A DNA stretch of 64,000 nucleotides from NCBI RefSeq assembly GCF_000143415.4, contig NW_003314274.1, forward strand, positions 1,449,775-1,513,774, read 5' to 3'. The position numbers and the translations under genes are program-made. This DNA is from Selaginella moellendorffii. Taxonomy: Eukaryota; Streptophyta; Lycopodiopsida; Selaginellales; Selaginellaceae. Shown piece by piece: positions 61,983 through 64,000 of the stretch (position 1 is its first letter; the number at the start of each line of letters is the position of its first letter). The notes below the pieces were generated by a model that worked only from the letters and a program-made list of their open reading frames with translations, had not been told where the DNA came from and ran no database searches.

Positions 61983-62467
61983 AAGTATATGTGATCCCAT
62001 ACATATGCTACGACGAACGACAGATGGTTTGCTGTGATCCTGTTTGGCTTGAGGATCTTTGCTTTGGTTGCTGTAAATTATTCGATTAATATGAAAACCA
62101 AAACAATTGTACCTGGGTGGAGAATCATTTTACAATAACTGTTACAAAGCTTTGTCTCTCGCAAGCAAAAGACACAGACTTTACTGTGTTCACAGACCCC
62201 GCAAGTGCATTGAAAGTAAAACACTGCACAAAGACGATAAGCGGTTCAACGATAAATCCCACAGTTTTCTCACCTGCAGGAAATGCGGAAAAAGTTCCGC
62301 TTGAACTGTCTGTCTCGCATTACGTTTTAGATGCACACATGTACAAACTGCCCCACACCTGTCACTTCGCTGTTTCCCGTTTTGCTGAAATGCCACTTAA
62401 CTGAACCACCTGCAACACACACACAAACTCTTTCAAGGCTCGTAGATCAAAAAAAGATTTGAGTTTT
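61983..62467. other. Convergent 3' regions
   Basis: Between the remorin stop and the POLAR-like stop. It holds both 3' UTRs; the open frames here have no known domain. Confidence 0.5.
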
Positions 62468-64000
62468 TTACCTCCTTCGGGGTCTTTGACTGCGATACCG
62501 AGACGATATCAGATTTCCCGTTGAGTGCCGCGACTTCCCTCTCTTAGCAAGCCACTTCTCTTCTCTCTCGAGGCTGGCTTGACAACGAGTTCTTTGGTAC
62601 CGCCGCTCTTCAATGGTTTCCACTGTCCGGATCACCTGAGACTGCTGGTAGTCATACGGGAGCTTCGTCGAGTTCCATTGCACTAGCTTTTCATGGATCT
62701 GTGTATCGGTTTGTCTTGCTTCTGGGTCGGCTGGAAGAAGCACGCCGTTGCCGCTGGCTGAAAACTTGCCAGCATAGAAAGGATCGAAGGCACCAGTCCT
62801 CCCATTTTTCTCGTTGAGCCTCCCAGTAATGTCAGAAACTGTCACGGACGATCTGTAAGTCGGCCGATCCATCATAAAGCTACTCCTCATGTTACGTTTA
62901 CGCTCCAAAGGATCCGCTTCGTCATCCTCGTCGTTTATGTGACAGCTTGACATAGCCGAAACAAGCGACGGTAGAGAATGGACGATCCTGCCAGATCTGG
63001 ACGAGCTATCTTCAAGTGGAGGACCTCCAAGTTCTTCAGCAAACCATCTCCTCCGACTGCTAGCTGGGCGTGCAGTCGGACTTTCGTCGACATCTGTATA
63101 GATCAAAAAAATATTAATTATCATCTCAAGCAACTGTAAGCAAGAATGTTTACCAGTTGGAGAAATGAGCGAAGATTCTGACATGCGGTAAACACGGTCT
63201 TTCCATGACCGAATTTCCACATCTTTCATGTGGAGCTTTTTCTCTGCTTCTTTCAGTTCAGCTTCGAGCTCTTTTATTTGCTTTGCCTGCCTTTCCTCGA
63301 GAACAATATGCAGCCTTCTGTCGAGTTCCCGAGGGGATATAGCCCAATGTTGATTTTGAGGAGGCGACGAGCCATCGTCAAAAATTTCTATGAAGTCATC
63401 CTGCAGGCTTACTGAACTGGAACTGCTAGACACATTTGATGGTTCCCTCTGCACAACACCGCGTTCTTGGTAAATTCACGTCAACAGAAACTAAAAGAAC
63501 TTACTTCGGCCCCATTTGCCTTCCCAGTACTCAGGTTGAGCTGCATGATCTCCAACTCTGCCGCGAGTTCCGCTTCAAGCACGGCCATGGGATCCGTCTT
63601 TGTTTCTACTGTCACCACACTTGTCATGGACTCATCATCGTCATCGTGACAATCATCAGGAATTTCTATCCCAAGTTTCGTGTTTTGCGTGTCTGTTGGT
63701 TGCTGTGGAAGCTCCATCTCTCTTTTCTTATACAGAACCATAAAAGTCATAGCAGCGTGTACGCCCATCGCAAACAAGAGCACCTCCTTAGCTGAAAAAC
63801 CGTCAAGGTGAGCGAGTACAAAGACAAACAAGATCCACAAACCTGAGCTCTCGTAAATGTTTGAACTTCCGTTGAGAGCCTTCCTTTTCCTTGCAGTCGG
63901 TAGCATAGCCAGAGAAGCCGGAACCGTATGTATATTTGGAGTCGCAGGCACAGAAGAGTCCCTGCTCTTGCTCCTCCCTCTCGACTTGCGGTCGTATAAC
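62468..64000 (-). CDS. POLAR-like coiled-coil protein, partial (N-terminus beyond the right edge)
   Basis: Exons on the minus strand: beyond 64000 to 63843, 63791-63505, 63448-63154, 63093-62468; introns 51-60 nt. After a basic start (RKSRGRSKSRD) comes a short hydrophobic segment KEVLLFAMGVHAAMTFMVLY, an acidic linker with AVLEAELAAELEIMQLNL, then ELDRRLHIVLEERQAKQIKE followed by LEAELKEAEKKLHMKDVEI and RSWKDRVYRMSE. The ELDRRLH...ER..I.ELE..L coiled coil is the signature of POLAR-like plant proteins, whose Arabidopsis founder marks cell polarity in stomatal-lineage asymmetric division. The C-terminal part is Arg/Ser-rich. Orthology is inferred from this block only. Confidence 0.7.

Overview
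The window looks like nuclear DNA of a lycophyte, most probably Selaginella. This is inferred from four intact or nearly intact PLS-type PPR genes built of 31-residue 'DVVSWNxMIxAYA' repeats, very short introns (about 47-80 bp) in ordinary plant genes, and Ty3/gypsy LTR retrotransposons. No database could be searched; all names rest on motif recognition.

Layout. 1-8555 is a PPR pseudogene (psi-PPR-A) split by a 7.55-kb non-coding LTR element (LTR-A1, TSD GCATG). 8556-9731 holds the rest of that pseudogene. 9642-15001 carries PPR1, a plastid-type aldo/keto reductase and PPR2, all on the minus strand. 15048-19941 has a single-exon Crinkler/RHS-like NTPase-nuclease gene between two inverted fragments of an FAD-linked oxidase gene. 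20170-25404 is AT-rich and holds decayed PPR and repeat blocks. 25405-43760 is a retrotransposon cluster: LTR-B (25405-30577, TSD ATGAG), a scrambled mosaic whose pol lies antisense to its own LTRs, and LTR-A2 (about 30948-43760, TSD TAGTG), whose 5' LTR is interrupted by the chromodomain Ty3/gypsy element LTR-C (30986-36553, TSD CCGGA). 43761-46260 continues the PPR-pseudogene block. 46490-49850 has small uncertain genes, including a secreted MiAMP1-like protein. 49848-53534 holds tandem PPR3 and PPR4 only 6 nt apart. 53649-64000 is an ordinary gene-dense stretch: RPL18a-like membrane protein, HSP20-like, DUF962, a small organellar-type protein, a 12-exon unknown gene, a remorin, and a POLAR-like coiled-coil gene running off the right edge.

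Together the PPR genes would act in organelle RNA processing or editing. The right-hand genes are housekeeping or membrane genes with no operon-like logic. The most notable signals are a self-priming signature in LTR-C; an intron-like 47-nt insert in the integrase of LTR-B; the permuted and inverted architecture of LTR-B; nonsense-only decay of LTR-C by TAG/TGA; the antisense-derived C-terminus of PPR1; the 6-nt PPR4/PPR3 junction; and the Crinkler-RHS gene.
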